Part shown: positions 23,491-31,284 of the stretch, in pieces | Position numbering within the stretch: the first letter of the stretch is position 1 | Layout of the letters: the number at the start of each line of letters is the position of its first letter | DNA from: Nonomuraea cavernae | GTDB lineage: Bacteria; Actinomycetota; Actinomycetes; Streptosporangiales; Streptosporangiaceae | NCBI RefSeq assembly: GCF_014646355.1 | Contig: NZ_BMNH01000028.1 | Coordinates: 1 to 64,000, forward strand | Length of the DNA stretch: 64,000 nt | Direction: 5' to 3' | The notes under the pieces: generated by a model | What the model was told of the DNA's origin: nothing | Databases searched by the model: none | The model's input: the letters and a program-made list of their open reading frames with translations, nothing else | Program-made: the position numbers and the translations under genes

Positions 23491-23626
23491 CCGGACACAG
23501 CCCTTCCGTTGGACGGCCTCACCATTGAAGACTCCGTCCGCCCGCGAAAGGTTGAGGCCGTCAGAGGTGACGCGGAGGCGCGCACGGTACGGCATCGCGC
23601 AAGCGGGAGCCCGTGGAGCGGCGCGC

Positions 23627-24004
23627 TCAGGCCGCGCCGAGCAACACCAGGCCCATCACCAGGACCAGGGCCGCTCTGACCCAGGTCCATGCGGACACCG
23701 TCTCGCGGACGCCGAAACACTGGCAGGCAGCGGGTCTCCCGGCGGCCAGCAGGTAGGTCTGCGCTCCGGTGAACGCGATGCCCAGCAGGGTGCCGGCCAC
23801 CCCTACGGCCAGGTCGGGCACGGAGGAGAACAGGGCCGCGGCCGTCAGTGCCTCGACGGCGACGATCGCGCCGGCCGCCGCCGCCGCGATCCGGAACCGG
23901 AGCCCGAAGTTCGCCAGGCTGTCGCGGAAAGCCCCGAAGGCTCGGAGCTTTCCGACGACGGCGAGGACCAGGACGACTCCCAGGGCGTACCGGACGATGA
24001 TCAC
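23627..24004 (-). CDS. MauE/DoxX-like redox membrane protein
   Basis: A 125-residue protein with four membrane spans (~3-20, ~35-58, ~65-88 and ~105-124). It has the MauE pattern: GKLRAFGAFRDSLANFGL after span 1, and ACQCFG after span 3, giving a CxC near the membrane surface. MauE and related proteins are thought to help disulphide formation or redox supply for cysteine-rich periplasmic proteins, as in methylamine dehydrogenase maturation. It is the last gene of the operon and overlaps the preceding membrane gene by four bases. The nearby thioredoxin-like and Cys-rich genes fit this role. Confidence 0.8.
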   Translation of the reverse strand: MIIVRYALGVVLVLAVVGKLRAFGAFRDSLANFGLRFRIAAAAAGAIVAVEALTAAALFSSVPDLAVGVAGTLLGIAFTGAQTYLLAAGRPAACQCFGVRETVSAWTWVRAALVLVMGLVLLGAA

Positions 24005-24543
24005 GCGATCACCAGCAGCACGATCATCGGAATCGCCAGGATCACGAACAACGGCCTCAACCGCGGCAGTTCGAAGTAGAAGGCGGTGTCAGCGGCCATC
24101 TTGCTCCGGGCGGCCACGAACGTCAGGAGCATCACCGCCCTGCCCAGCGCGAAACCGGCCCCCGCCAGGAGCGCCTCCGGCCATGAGGCGAGGAACACGA
24201 TGGAGATCGCCATGATGTGCGGCAGCGCGGTCGGGGAGTAGGTCCGCATTCCGGTGCCCATTTCCATGCCGAACTGCACCGACCCCCAGAAGGGGATCCC
24301 GGTGACGAACTGCGGGACCAGGCGCGCGTTCTGCAGTATCGGGAACTTGAGCACGCCGAGTTCCTGAAGCAGCAGGACGACGGCCGCGAGGGCGACCAGA
24401 ATCTGGAGGACGAGTAAGGGGAACGGCGCACGGACGAGTGAGCCGACCACGACGAAGGCGAACGCGGTGGCCATCGCCCCCACGAAAAGCCCGAAGACGA
24501 AACCGGAAACGTCAGAACCCCGCCGGACCGACGAGGACAGCAC
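24001..24543 (-). CDS. Membrane protein of the mau-like operon
   Basis: A 180-residue protein with four or five spans: ~12-36, ~40-60 (FPLLVLQILVALAAVVLLLQ), ~108-122, ~124-145 and ~160-180. Between spans is FVTGIPFWGSVQFGMEMGTG, a conserved-looking Gly/Pro/Phe-rich loop without Cys. The start is a GTG at 24543 with a modest upstream site; a later GTG is possible. It overlaps the MauE-like gene (4 bp) and follows the 56-residue gene by 18 bp. I do not recognise the family; its place is where MauF or CcdA-type proteins occur in related operons, but the CcdA Cys pair is absent. Confidence 0.65.
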   Translation of the reverse strand: MLSSSVRRGSDVSGFVFGLFVGAMATAFAFVVVGSLVRAPFPLLVLQILVALAAVVLLLQELGVLKFPILQNARLVPQFVTGIPFWGSVQFGMEMGTGMRTYSPTALPHIMAISIVFLASWPEALLAGAGFALGRAVMLLTFVAARSKMAADTAFYFELPRLRPLFVILAIPMIVLLVIA

Positions 24544-24561
24544 CCAGGCGCTGTTGAGGCT

Positions 24562-24732
24562 TCAAACGGATCCGGACAGCGAGAACCCGGCGACCAGGGC
24601 CGCGACCAGCCAGGTGAAGCCGGTCGTGCCGGCGCCGAGCGCCCGCGCGGCGAGCACGGCCGCCTCCCCCGCCACGATCAGCGCCAGACCCGGCGCCAGC
24701 AGACGGAGGGAGGCCGTCGTGGTGGTACGCAC
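24562..24732 (-). CDS. 56-residue two-span membrane peptide
   Basis: A GTG at 24732 begins directly after the TAG of the Cys-rich gene (TAGGTG), so translation is probably coupled. The product is RTTTTASLRLLAPGLALIVA, then a second hydrophobic stretch (TTGFTWLVAALVAGFSLSGS) and a stop at 24562, giving two short spans and little else. It is too short for usual gene finders but fills the gap between two operon genes exactly. Function unknown; probably a membrane component of the same system. Confidence 0.6.
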   Translation of the reverse strand: MRTTTTASLRLLAPGLALIVAGEAAVLAARALGAGTTGFTWLVAALVAGFSLSGSV

Positions 24733-25254
24733 CTAGATCGCGGTCCGGCAGATCGAGAACCGGCCGGAGCCGCTGCTGCCGCAGGTGACCGAGTAGTAGT
24801 AGCCGTCGGAGCACTTGCGTCGCGTGCTGGTGGTGCTGCCGCCGGTCCAGCGCCACGCGTTGCGGCCGGCGCAGGTGTCGGAGTAGGAGGTGTAGTTGAT
24901 GCTGACACAGGTGCCCGAGTAGCCGTCGTCCCGGTGCCAGCCACTCGTGCAGTTGTCGGAACCGTAGTAGGCGGTGGGGGGCACGCAGACCGTGCTCGCG
25001 TTGACGAATCCCTTGCAGGTGTCGTGGTAGGTCTTGTAGACCACGGCCGCCGCGCTGCGCGGCCGGGACCCCGGCAGCAGGTCCAGGGCGCCGAGCCCGG
25101 CCGCCGTCGCCACGCCGAACGCCATGCCGAACATCCGCCTGCGGCTCCAGCGTTCCTTGACCGGGGCCACATGGGACGGGAGCGCCGCTTCGGGTGGCTC
25201 CTGCGCGCTCGGTATCTGGTCGAGGATCGATCTCTTCTGGCCGGCCATGGTCAC
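24733..25254 (-). CDS. Tat-exported Cys-rich protein of the mau-like operon
   Basis: A 173-residue precursor. SRRRMFGMAFGVATAAGLGA (~37-56) is a twin-arginine signal preceded by a long polar N-region. The mature part (from ~70) has eight Cys (80, 90, 102, 116, 128, 148, 158, 169), enough for four disulphides, and many Tyr, Ser and Thr. Two internal segments match each other: YKTYHDTCKG and YTSYSDTCAG. The size, Tat signal, Cys-rich body and the MauE and MauD-like neighbours recall the methylamine dehydrogenase light chain, but its spacing of Cys and Trp (106, 134, 136) does not match that chain as I know it. Likely the cargo matured by this operon. Starts overlap the upstream gene by 4 bp. 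Confidence 0.75.
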   Translation of the reverse strand: MTMAGQKRSILDQIPSAQEPPEAALPSHVAPVKERWSRRRMFGMAFGVATAAGLGALDLLPGSRPRSAAAVVYKTYHDTCKGFVNASTVCVPPTAYYGSDNCTSGWHRDDGYSGTCVSINYTSYSDTCAGRNAWRWTGGSTTSTRRKCSDGYYYSVTCGSSGSGRFSICRTAI

Positions 25255-25760
25255 GGCTGTGTTTCCCTTCGTCTCAGTACTGTTCGTTCGACGACGTCCA
25301 CCAGCGCGTCGCCGGACCCCAGCGGGGCCGTGAACACCACCAGCCCAGCTGCGTCGACGATGAGGAGGGCGGGCGCGTAGGGGACGGTCACGGACCGCCA
25401 GATCGCCGGGTCCTTGATCACCCGAACCTCCGCGGGGAGGCTCTTGTCGAATCCCGGATCGTCGGAGACCACGGCGAAGGAGTGGTCTCCAGGCAGCTCG
25501 GGAGCCAGCTTGCCGACGGCGAGCAGGACATCCTCACAGGTCGAGCACTGCCGGTTGACCTTGACGACGAGGGTCGTGCCGTTCGGGGTCGTGACGGCGG
25601 ACCGTACCTGTTCGTCCTGTCCCGCGCCGAAACGCACGCCGACGCCGTTGTAGGTGGCCATCTCCAGCTCGCGAACCCGGCGATACAGGCCCGCCCCGGC
25701 CGCGAACAGCAGGGCGACGAGTATGCCGAGCACGATGACCGCGGCTGACGTGGGGTCCAC
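25251..25760 (-). CDS. MauD-like membrane-anchored thioredoxin-fold protein
   Basis: A 169-residue protein with an N-terminal span (~5-25) and an outward-facing thioredoxin-fold domain. The active-site-like motif is QCSTCEDVL (Cys72, Cys75) after strand TTLVVKVNRQ, followed by HSFAVVSDDPGFD and a cis-Pro-type VTVPYAPALLIVDAAG strand. MauD/TlpA-like proteins reduce or isomerise disulphides in exported proteins. The next operon gene, the Cys-rich Tat protein with four likely disulphides, is the obvious client. Its start abuts the stop of the upstream gene, and its stop overlaps the next start by four bases. Confidence 0.8.
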   Translation of the reverse strand: MDPTSAAVIVLGILVALLFAAGAGLYRRVRELEMATYNGVGVRFGAGQDEQVRSAVTTPNGTTLVVKVNRQCSTCEDVLLAVGKLAPELPGDHSFAVVSDDPGFDKSLPAEVRVIKDPAIWRSVTVPYAPALLIVDAAGLVVFTAPLGSGDALVDVVERTVLRRRETQP

Positions 25761-26513
25761 TCAGGCCGTCCAGGCGAGGCGCTTGATCTTGGTCAGGAAG
25801 TCGGCGGCGGACTCCTCCGGTGCGATCCCCTTCGCGCGGACCGAGACGCCCGGCTGTGATTCGCGGGGGGCGTCCCACGGGGTCAGGGTCACCACGGCCG
25901 AGTCGGTGACCATGAGCAGCGGCTGCGTCTGGGAGTCCGGCGCGGCCTCCAGGCGCCAGATCTCACCCGCGGGGGCCTCGTAGCCGCGCCACTTGGGGAT
26001 CTGCTTCGCTCCCGCCTGCTTCGTCTGGACGTGCAGGGTTCCGACGCCCGCGATGGTCTGGATGTAGAGGGCCATCGACAGGTCGAACCGCTGCCCGGCA
26101 TCCGCGGTCAGGCCCTCGGGAGTGTCGGTCCAGGCCACCCTGGTGAAGGTCTCGACGATGTCCTGCGACTCCCACATGGGGGCGTAGAACATGCCGTGCG
26201 CCATGTGCCAGGGCCCGAGCCAGGCCGCCCATCGGGCGTCCTGAGGGGTCTTGCAGTCGTAGATGACGAGCTCGCCGCCGGCCAGGGAGAAGCGCTCGCG
26301 TTCGCGCCCGCCGACCGAGAACACCGCCGAGCCGAGCGAGGACTTCGGGGCGAGTTCGAGTGCCCATACGTCGGCCGTCGTGTTACGGCTCCCGTATTTA
26401 GGGAGGTAGCGCACGTGACCGCACCATGAATGCAGGGCGTCTTTGTCGGCGTCTTCGACTTCTAGTTGAATGATGGAGTTATCGACCGCGCGGACTGTGG
26501 ATAAATGTGCCAT
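25761..26513 (-). CDS. First gene of the mau-like operon, unknown function
   Basis: A 250-residue cytoplasmic protein started at the ATG at 26513 (MAHLS), as in the truncated paralogue at 11512-11688. It is rich in Trp, Ala and Asp with beta-like repeats (YGSRNTTADVWALELAPKSS; FYAPMWESQDIVETFTRVAW; GRERERFSLAGGELVIYDCK) and has no signal or catalytic motif I recognise. It directly precedes the thioredoxin-like gene with no gap, so it is the lead gene of the six-gene operon. A second, decayed copy of its 5' end and upstream region lies 15 kb away. It may be a cytoplasmic component handling the substrate or cofactor of the exported partner; function unknown. Confidence 0.6.
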   Translation of the reverse strand: MAHLSTVRAVDNSIIQLEVEDADKDALHSWCGHVRYLPKYGSRNTTADVWALELAPKSSLGSAVFSVGGRERERFSLAGGELVIYDCKTPQDARWAAWLGPWHMAHGMFYAPMWESQDIVETFTRVAWTDTPEGLTADAGQRFDLSMALYIQTIAGVGTLHVQTKQAGAKQIPKWRGYEAPAGEIWRLEAAPDSQTQPLLMVTDSAVVTLTPWDAPRESQPGVSVRAKGIAPEESAADFLTKIKRLAWTA

Positions 26514-26786
26514 ACAGCTGTCCCTTGTCGAATGACCAATAATGGGATTAGGGGCTGCCTGGGCGCAGTGTTTCATGATCGAACCAGGCGGTCAAGACCT
26601 GTCTACCAGGGGTTGTAAAGTGCCTGATCATGAGCCTCGCGGCCCATCGGATGAAGGCCCGTAATGGGTTCTCCACGCCAAAGGCGGGCCGGAGGAGTGG
26701 CGAATTGCGCGCGCCGGAAATCGCATGGGCCATTCCCGCCGATGGGGCTGCTTTCGCGGGCGATCCCGCCTCGGAAAGGCGGTGGG

Positions 26787-27980
26787 TCACCGCGCCGTGC
26801 GGGCGAGCACGCCCAGCGGGTCGGCCAGCAACTCGGAGAAGCCGAGTTCGGAGGCGCCGACCAGGGTGGCATCGTCTCCCAGCGCCGAGATGCGCAGCCG
26901 TACTCGCTCCCGGGCGACGGGCAGCGCGTTGGTGGCTATGCGGGCGCGCACCTGAGCCGCCGCGCCCGGGTACATCTCGCGCAGCATCCCACCGAAGATC
27001 ACCATGCCGGGGTTGAAGAGGTTGCAGAGATTCGCCACCCCGATGCCGAGCCAGTCGCCCACGTGCCGCAGCGCGCCCTGAGCCACCGGGTCGCCACGGT
27101 CGGCGTCGTCCACCACGGCCCGCACGGCGTCGCGGCCGAACCACTCGGCGGGCCGGCGGGCCGCGTCGAGCAGGGCCCGCTCGCCGACCTCCGCCTCCAG
27201 GCAGCCACGTGAGCCGCACCCACAGGGACGCCCGTTGTACGGGTTGACCACCATGTGCCCAAGCTCGCAACCGTATCCACTGTCGCCGTCCAGCAGCTTG
27301 CCGCCGACGATGATGCCACCGCCCACGCCGACGTCGCCGTGTAAATAGATCAGGTTCCGCAAGCCGAGGCCCGCTCCGCGCTGCTGTTCGGCCAGTGCGC
27401 CGAGATGCGCCTCGTTGCCCACCGGCACCGGCAGGCCGAGATCGAGCCGGCGGCCGAGCTCGGTGCCGAACGCCTGGTCCACCCAGCCCATGTCCGGCCC
27501 GAAGCGCACCATGCCGTCGCCGGGGCGGATCATTCCGCAGTACGACGCGCCGACGCCGACGCACACCGACCCCGGCGGCGCCGCCTGGTGCAACTGCTGA
27601 CCGAACTGGGCGAGCACCTTGACCACGCAGTCGAGGTCGGCCCCGGCGCGCGGCCGGACCGCCTCCCTGCGGTCCAGCATGATCCCGCCCAGCGCCACCC
27701 GGGCGGCCACCAGCCGGTCCACGGCGACGTCGAAGGCCAGCACGTACACCCGGCTGGAGTCAGGCCGGACCACCAGCGACGGGCGGCCCGCCCGGCCGGT
27801 CTCCGTGGGACGCTCCTCGCGGACCAGGCCAGCCGCGGTGAGCTCCGCCGTCAGCGCCATGATGGTGCTGCGGTTCAGCCTCATCCGCTCGGCGAGCGCC
27901 GCGCGGGAGAGCGAGCCGCTCAGGTGCACGTGTCGGAGCAGGGTGCCGACATTGTGCCGGCGGATCTCCTCCTGGCCCAA
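26787..27980 (-). CDS. ROK-family transcriptional regulator
   Basis: A 397-residue ROK repressor. Residues ~10-65 are a winged helix-turn-helix (RAALAERMRLNRSTIMALTA); the rest is the ROK fold with the zinc motif GRPCGCGSRGCLEAE, an ATP-site-like DVGVGGGIIVGGKL, and the Glu-rich GNEAHLGAL in the active-site region. The start is a TTG at 27980 preceded by GGAGG at good spacing. Such proteins usually sense sugars. No sugar catabolic gene is adjacent; the divergent gene is a secreted protein at 28179. Confidence 0.9.
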   Translation of the reverse strand: MGQEEIRRHNVGTLLRHVHLSGSLSRAALAERMRLNRSTIMALTAELTAAGLVREERPTETGRAGRPSLVVRPDSSRVYVLAFDVAVDRLVAARVALGGIMLDRREAVRPRAGADLDCVVKVLAQFGQQLHQAAPPGSVCVGVGASYCGMIRPGDGMVRFGPDMGWVDQAFGTELGRRLDLGLPVPVGNEAHLGALAEQQRGAGLGLRNLIYLHGDVGVGGGIIVGGKLLDGDSGYGCELGHMVVNPYNGRPCGCGSRGCLEAEVGERALLDAARRPAEWFGRDAVRAVVDDADRGDPVAQGALRHVGDWLGIGVANLCNLFNPGMVIFGGMLREMYPGAAAQVRARIATNALPVARERVRLRISALGDDATLVGASELGFSELLADPLGVLARTAR

Positions 27981-28178
27981 CCTGACCTCCGAAACCGTCT
28001 GGCCACTCAGCTGGAAAAAGCGTGTCTGAACCGGACGATACTCCGGTGGGCCGCGACCGGAGTCCCCGGCGGCACGACCCCATCAGAACCGTCAGCGGAC
28101 GATCGGACCAGGACGTCGGTGGGGCGGCTCCAGCCGAATGCAAGATCACTCCAAGTCGCGTCTCCTACCGTCCTGGCC

Positions 28179-28625
28179 ATGCGAAAGACACTCGTCATCA
28201 GTGGAGTCCTGGCCTTCGTGATCGGCGCGGCCGTCCCGGCCTCGGCGCAGGCGGCCTCGGCCTCCCGCATCCATTGGGGCCCCGTCACGTCGTCGGCGGG
28301 ACACTCCGGCCAGGCCAGGGCCGACGTCTGGATCACCGACTTCAGCGCCGAGACGTTCGCTGTGTACGGCAAGCTCTACGACCGCGACGCTCACCGGGGC
28401 CACTGCGCCTACCTCCGTGCCCGCTTCCACTACGTGGGCGGGGGCACCGGATGGAGCCGGCCTCGCACGACCTGCTCGGCCAAGAGCCCCTTCCGGCTCA
28501 CCTCGGACGGACAGATCAGGCGGGTGGACGTCAAGGTCTGCCTGTACGACTCCCATCGGCGCAAGACCGTCTGGTGCCACGCCGACGCCATCAAGCCCGA
28601 GATCATCGCGAACTGGCCCCAGTGA
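28179..28625 (+). CDS. Small secreted protein, unknown function
   Basis: A 148-residue precursor with a Sec signal (KTLVISGVLAFVIGAAVP, cut after ASAQAASA near 26). The mature protein has four Cys and is rich in His, Arg and aromatic residues (HWGPVTSSAGHSG, RARFHYVGGGTGW, VCLYDSHRRKTVWCH), probably beta-rich. The ATG at 28179 begins the signal, but the ribosome binding site is weak. It is followed by a clear hairpin at 28637-28661. Role unknown. Confidence 0.7.
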   Translation: MRKTLVISGVLAFVIGAAVPASAQAASASRIHWGPVTSSAGHSGQARADVWITDFSAETFAVYGKLYDRDAHRGHCAYLRARFHYVGGGTGWSRPRTTCSAKSPFRLTSDGQIRRVDVKVCLYDSHRRKTVWCHADAIKPEIIANWPQ

Positions 28626-28636
28626 CCAGGTCGCGG

Positions 28637-28661
28637 CGGGGCATCCTCGGGGGACGCCCCG
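28637..28661 (+). terminator. Terminator of the secreted-protein gene
   Basis: CGGGGCATCC pairs with GGACGCCCCG (one G-U) around a 5-nt loop, 11 bp after the stop at 28625. No T-run follows. Confidence 0.65.
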
Positions 28662-28724
28662 GTGATCAGCTGAAGATGGCTTATTGGCAGGGATAGCCGA
28701 TCAATTCAGGATACTCTGCCGGGC

Positions 28725-29267
28725 GTGCGCCGATTGATCACCTCCCGTGGGGTATGGCTCGCGCTCGGGGCCGCCGTGGTGGCGGCCACGGTCGTCGTGA
28801 TCGTGCGTGCTCGGACGCGTCGCCGGCCGATCCAGGGAGGCAGGGCGGTTTGCGAGGCCTCGCTTCCGGTCCAGGCCGAGAGCGGACCCGGGTCGCCGTG
28901 GCCTCCGGTCCCGATCCTCGGCACGCCCACCCCTGAGGATCTCGCGCGTTACGCCGCCAGGCCGCCGGCCTTCGACGGTGGCGTCGCCACCGCGATCTTC
29001 GGCCGTGCCGAGCCGAGAGAGCCGCTGGACGAGGGTTTCCGCCGCCGCCTGAAGCGCTGGGGCATCGCCGGATTCACACTTCTGGTGCTGGCTGTCGGCA
29101 CCCAGGCCGTCGAATCCGCGGTCTACTCCAAGGAGCCGGAGGAAGCGGTTGTCGTGGAGCCCTACGGGTGGTCCCCGGACGACTTCCACGAAGAGCCGTG
29201 CATCGCCTCTTCGTGCTATGACTCTGAGCTCGGGTTGCGTGTCGTACTCGATTCAGCCCACCCATGA
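28725..29267 (+). CDS. Two-span membrane protein, unknown function
   Basis: A 180-residue protein. A span at ~9-27 (VWLALGAAVVAATVVVIV) leads to an Arg-rich loop, a Pro/Gly-rich middle and a second span at ~113-131 (IAGFTLLVLAVGTQAVE). The C-terminal ~45 residues contain PCIASSCYD, a CxxxxC pair that could be oxidised outside the cell. The start is a GTG at 28725 with weak upstream support. It converges with a methyltransferase gene 27 bp away. I do not recognise it. Confidence 0.55.
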   Translation: MRRLITSRGVWLALGAAVVAATVVVIVRARTRRRPIQGGRAVCEASLPVQAESGPGSPWPPVPILGTPTPEDLARYAARPPAFDGGVATAIFGRAEPREPLDEGFRRRLKRWGIAGFTLLVLAVGTQAVESAVYSKEPEEAVVVEPYGWSPDDFHEEPCIASSCYDSELGLRVVLDSAHP

Positions 29268-29294
29268 GAGCGATGCCGTCGATCCCAGGGCCGG

Positions 29295-30242
29295 TCAGTG
29301 GCCGCGGAGGTCCATGCCGGGGCCGGTGCCGTCAAGAGCTCGCCAGTCGGGATTCCGCGGGGTCGGCCTGGGCGTCGCACTCGCCATGCTCGTCGCGGTG
29401 ATCAACCAGAGCCCCGCCGGGAGCCGGTAGCCGGCGCCGGGATCACGGAACCGGCCGAGCAGCCGGGCCGCCGCCGCCCGCGCAGTGGCCTGCCCTGGTG
29501 GCGCGGTCGCACGGTACGCCGCCCCGGCGGGGCCCATCTCGATGAGCCATTCGGCCACGGCGTCCGGCTCGTCGGGGGCGTCCAGGGTGACCTCGTGCGG
29601 TTCGATCGCGACGGCGCCGAAACCCGAGGCGCTCAGGACGCGCTCCAGCCGCGCCGGGTCGGCGAAGGCGAACGGGCCGGGCTCCGCACCGATCGGCAGC
29701 GGCGGCAGCGCTCCCACGTGCGGCGCGGCGCCGAGCATGACCGCCGACAGCCACGGGGTGGAGCCTCCGTCACGGAAGACGGTCGCGGCGAGCCGGCCGC
29801 CCGGACGCAGCGAACGCCGGATCGTCGCGCACCCCGCCCGCGGGTCGGCCAGCAGCATCAGTGTCATGCGGGAGAACGCCGCGTCGAACGGCGCCCCCGG
29901 CACGACCTCGACCGTCTCGATGTCGGCCGTGACGAACTCCAGGCCGGGATGCCGGGCGCGGGGGAAGCGCGTGCGGGCGGCGGCCACCATCGGGGCGGCC
30001 AGGTCGACGCCGACCGCCGCACCGCCGGGCCCCACCGCCGCCGCCAGCTCGGCCGTGGTGCCGCCGCAGCCGCAACCGACGTCGAGGATCCGCTCGCCCG
30101 GCCGCGCGCGCAGCCGGTCCATCGCCACCGCGCCCAGCGGCCGGCCGGTCCTGTCCTGCCGGTCGGCGTGCCGGATCCAGCCGGGCGCGGCCCGGGCCCA
30201 GAAGTCGGCGTTACGGGCTCGCAGGGTCTCGGTGCCGGCCAT
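29295..30242 (-). CDS. SAM-dependent methyltransferase (class I)
   Basis: A 315-residue methyltransferase with the class I fold. Motif I is ILDVGCGCGGTTAELA, the acidic end of strand 2 is VGVDLAAPM, motif II is LEFVTADIETV and motif III LRPGGRLAATVF. It resembles UbiE/small-molecule methyltransferases that act on polyketide or quinone substrates. The ATG (30242) overlaps the stop of the ABM-like gene (TGATG), so the two are translationally coupled, and both diverge from a TetR gene. Substrate unknown; a role in detoxifying or modifying a small phenolic is a guess. Confidence 0.88.
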   Translation of the reverse strand: MAGTETLRARNADFWARAAPGWIRHADRQDRTGRPLGAVAMDRLRARPGERILDVGCGCGGTTAELAAAVGPGGAAVGVDLAAPMVAAARTRFPRARHPGLEFVTADIETVEVVPGAPFDAAFSRMTLMLLADPRAGCATIRRSLRPGGRLAATVFRDGGSTPWLSAVMLGAAPHVGALPPLPIGAEPGPFAFADPARLERVLSASGFGAVAIEPHEVTLDAPDEPDAVAEWLIEMGPAGAAYRATAPPGQATARAAAARLLGRFRDPGAGYRLPAGLWLITATSMASATPRPTPRNPDWRALDGTGPGMDLRGH

Positions 30243-30535
30243 CAGAACGGCATTTCGGCGCCGTCGACGGAGACCGAGCGGAACCCGGCGGCCTTGCCGG
30301 GATCGAACCCCTCGTCCTGCGCCGCCAGGCCGGCGGCCCGGATCAGCCGCTCCGACTGGAACCGGCGGAACGCGTCCTCGCTCTCCCAGATGTTGATGAT
30401 CCGCCAGCCGTCCTCGGCCGGGCCGGCGACGTGGGCGAGCAGGCCGGGCGGCCGATCAGGGCCCAAGTGCCTCTCCACCTGCCGGTATTCCTGCTCGCTG
30501 ACCCCGGGCATCTCCTGGAGGACTCCGTACGGCAT
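30242..30535 (-). CDS. ABM-like dimeric alpha/beta barrel protein
   Basis: A 97-residue protein with a ferredoxin-like fold: strand MPYGVLQEM, a helix EQEYRQVERHLG, then GWRIINIWESEDAFRRFQ, a typical ABM/EthD strand-helix, and a short C-terminal segment. Such proteins are small oxygenases or degraders. I chose the ATG at 30535, preceded by AAAGGGG; an in-frame GTG at 30544 is also possible. It is coupled to the methyltransferase gene and lies behind the putative TetR operator, so it is probably repressed by the divergent TetR protein. Confidence 0.7.
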   Translation of the reverse strand: MPYGVLQEMPGVSEQEYRQVERHLGPDRPPGLLAHVAGPAEDGWRIINIWESEDAFRRFQSERLIRAAGLAAQDEGFDPGKAAGFRSVSVDGAEMPF

Positions 30536-30551
30536 GGCACCCACCCCTTTG

Positions 30552-30570
30552 GATAGAGTAAAACTCCATC
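30552..30570. promoter_or_regulatory. TetR operator candidate
   Basis: A 19-bp dyad, GAT-a-GAGT-aaa-ACTC-c-ATC, symmetrical except for one base in each arm, lies midway between the divergent starts at 30535 and 30594. It overlaps AT-rich sequence that would hold both promoters, as expected for a TetR-type autorepressor controlling the ABM-like protein and methyltransferase genes. Confidence 0.6.
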
Positions 30571-30593
30571 TAATAGAGCACTACACTGCGAGC

Positions 30594-31235
30594 GTGGCTG
30601 TCAAGAGGCGATACCAGTCGGCGCGGAGGCAGGATCAGGCCCGCCAGACCCGGCGGGCGATCCTTGACGCCGCGGCCAGGCTGTTCGTCGATCCCGGCTA
30701 CGCCGCGACACCGCTGACCGCCGTGGCCGCCGAGGCGGGGGTCGCGATCCAGACGGTGTATGCGGTGTTCGGCAGTAAACGCCAGTTGCTGTCAGAATTG
30801 GTCGATGTCACCATCGCCGGCGACGACGAGCCGCTGAGCCTGCCCGACCGGCCCTTCGTCGCCGAGATCACGGCACTCGCCGACCCGGTGGCCAAGCTCG
30901 CGAGATACGCCCGGCACCTCACCGAGACCCACGTCCGTCAGGCCGATGTGATGATCGCGCTGGCCGGGGCCGCGACCGCCGACCCGGACGCCGCCGCCAT
31001 CTGGCGCAAGAACGCCGAGGAACGCCGGCGTGGCATGGGCATGCTGGCCGCCGACCTCGCCACCACCGGCCGGCTCCGCCCCGGCCATGACGCCGACAGC
31101 GTGGCCGATGTCCTCTGGCTGGCCATGGACGTCCGCAACTACGACTGGCTCGTACGTCAGCGCGGCTGGAGCGTCGAGAGTTATCAGCACTGGTTCGTCG
31201 ACACCGTGGCCGGAGCGATCCTCGACCGCGCCTGA
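30594..31235 (+). CDS. TetR-family transcriptional regulator
   Basis: A 213-residue TetR protein. The N-terminal helix-turn-helix (~20-65) reads RRAILDAAARLFVDPGYAAT, then VAAEAGVAIQTVYAVFGSKR, the classic signature. The C-terminal helical ligand domain has hydrophobic helices suited to a small molecule. The GTG at 30594 gives VAVKRRYQSARR, a usual N-terminus; the frame stays open far upstream but is antisense to the methyltransferase there. It is divergent from the ABM-like/methyltransferase pair and the dyad at 30552-30570 lies between them. Confidence 0.9.
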   Translation: MAVKRRYQSARRQDQARQTRRAILDAAARLFVDPGYAATPLTAVAAEAGVAIQTVYAVFGSKRQLLSELVDVTIAGDDEPLSLPDRPFVAEITALADPVAKLARYARHLTETHVRQADVMIALAGAATADPDAAAIWRKNAEERRRGMGMLAADLATTGRLRPGHDADSVADVLWLAMDVRNYDWLVRQRGWSVESYQHWFVDTVAGAILDRA

Positions 31236-31284
31236 TGCTGCGATCGGAGAGGATCACCGGGGTTGGCGCGCAGGGCGCGGCTGC

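Noticed and set aside
24733-25254. Genuine methylamine dehydrogenase light chain
   Set aside because: The Cys and Trp spacing does not match the light chain as I know it, and no heavy-chain or mauG gene is in the operon. A decisive HMM search could not be run here.
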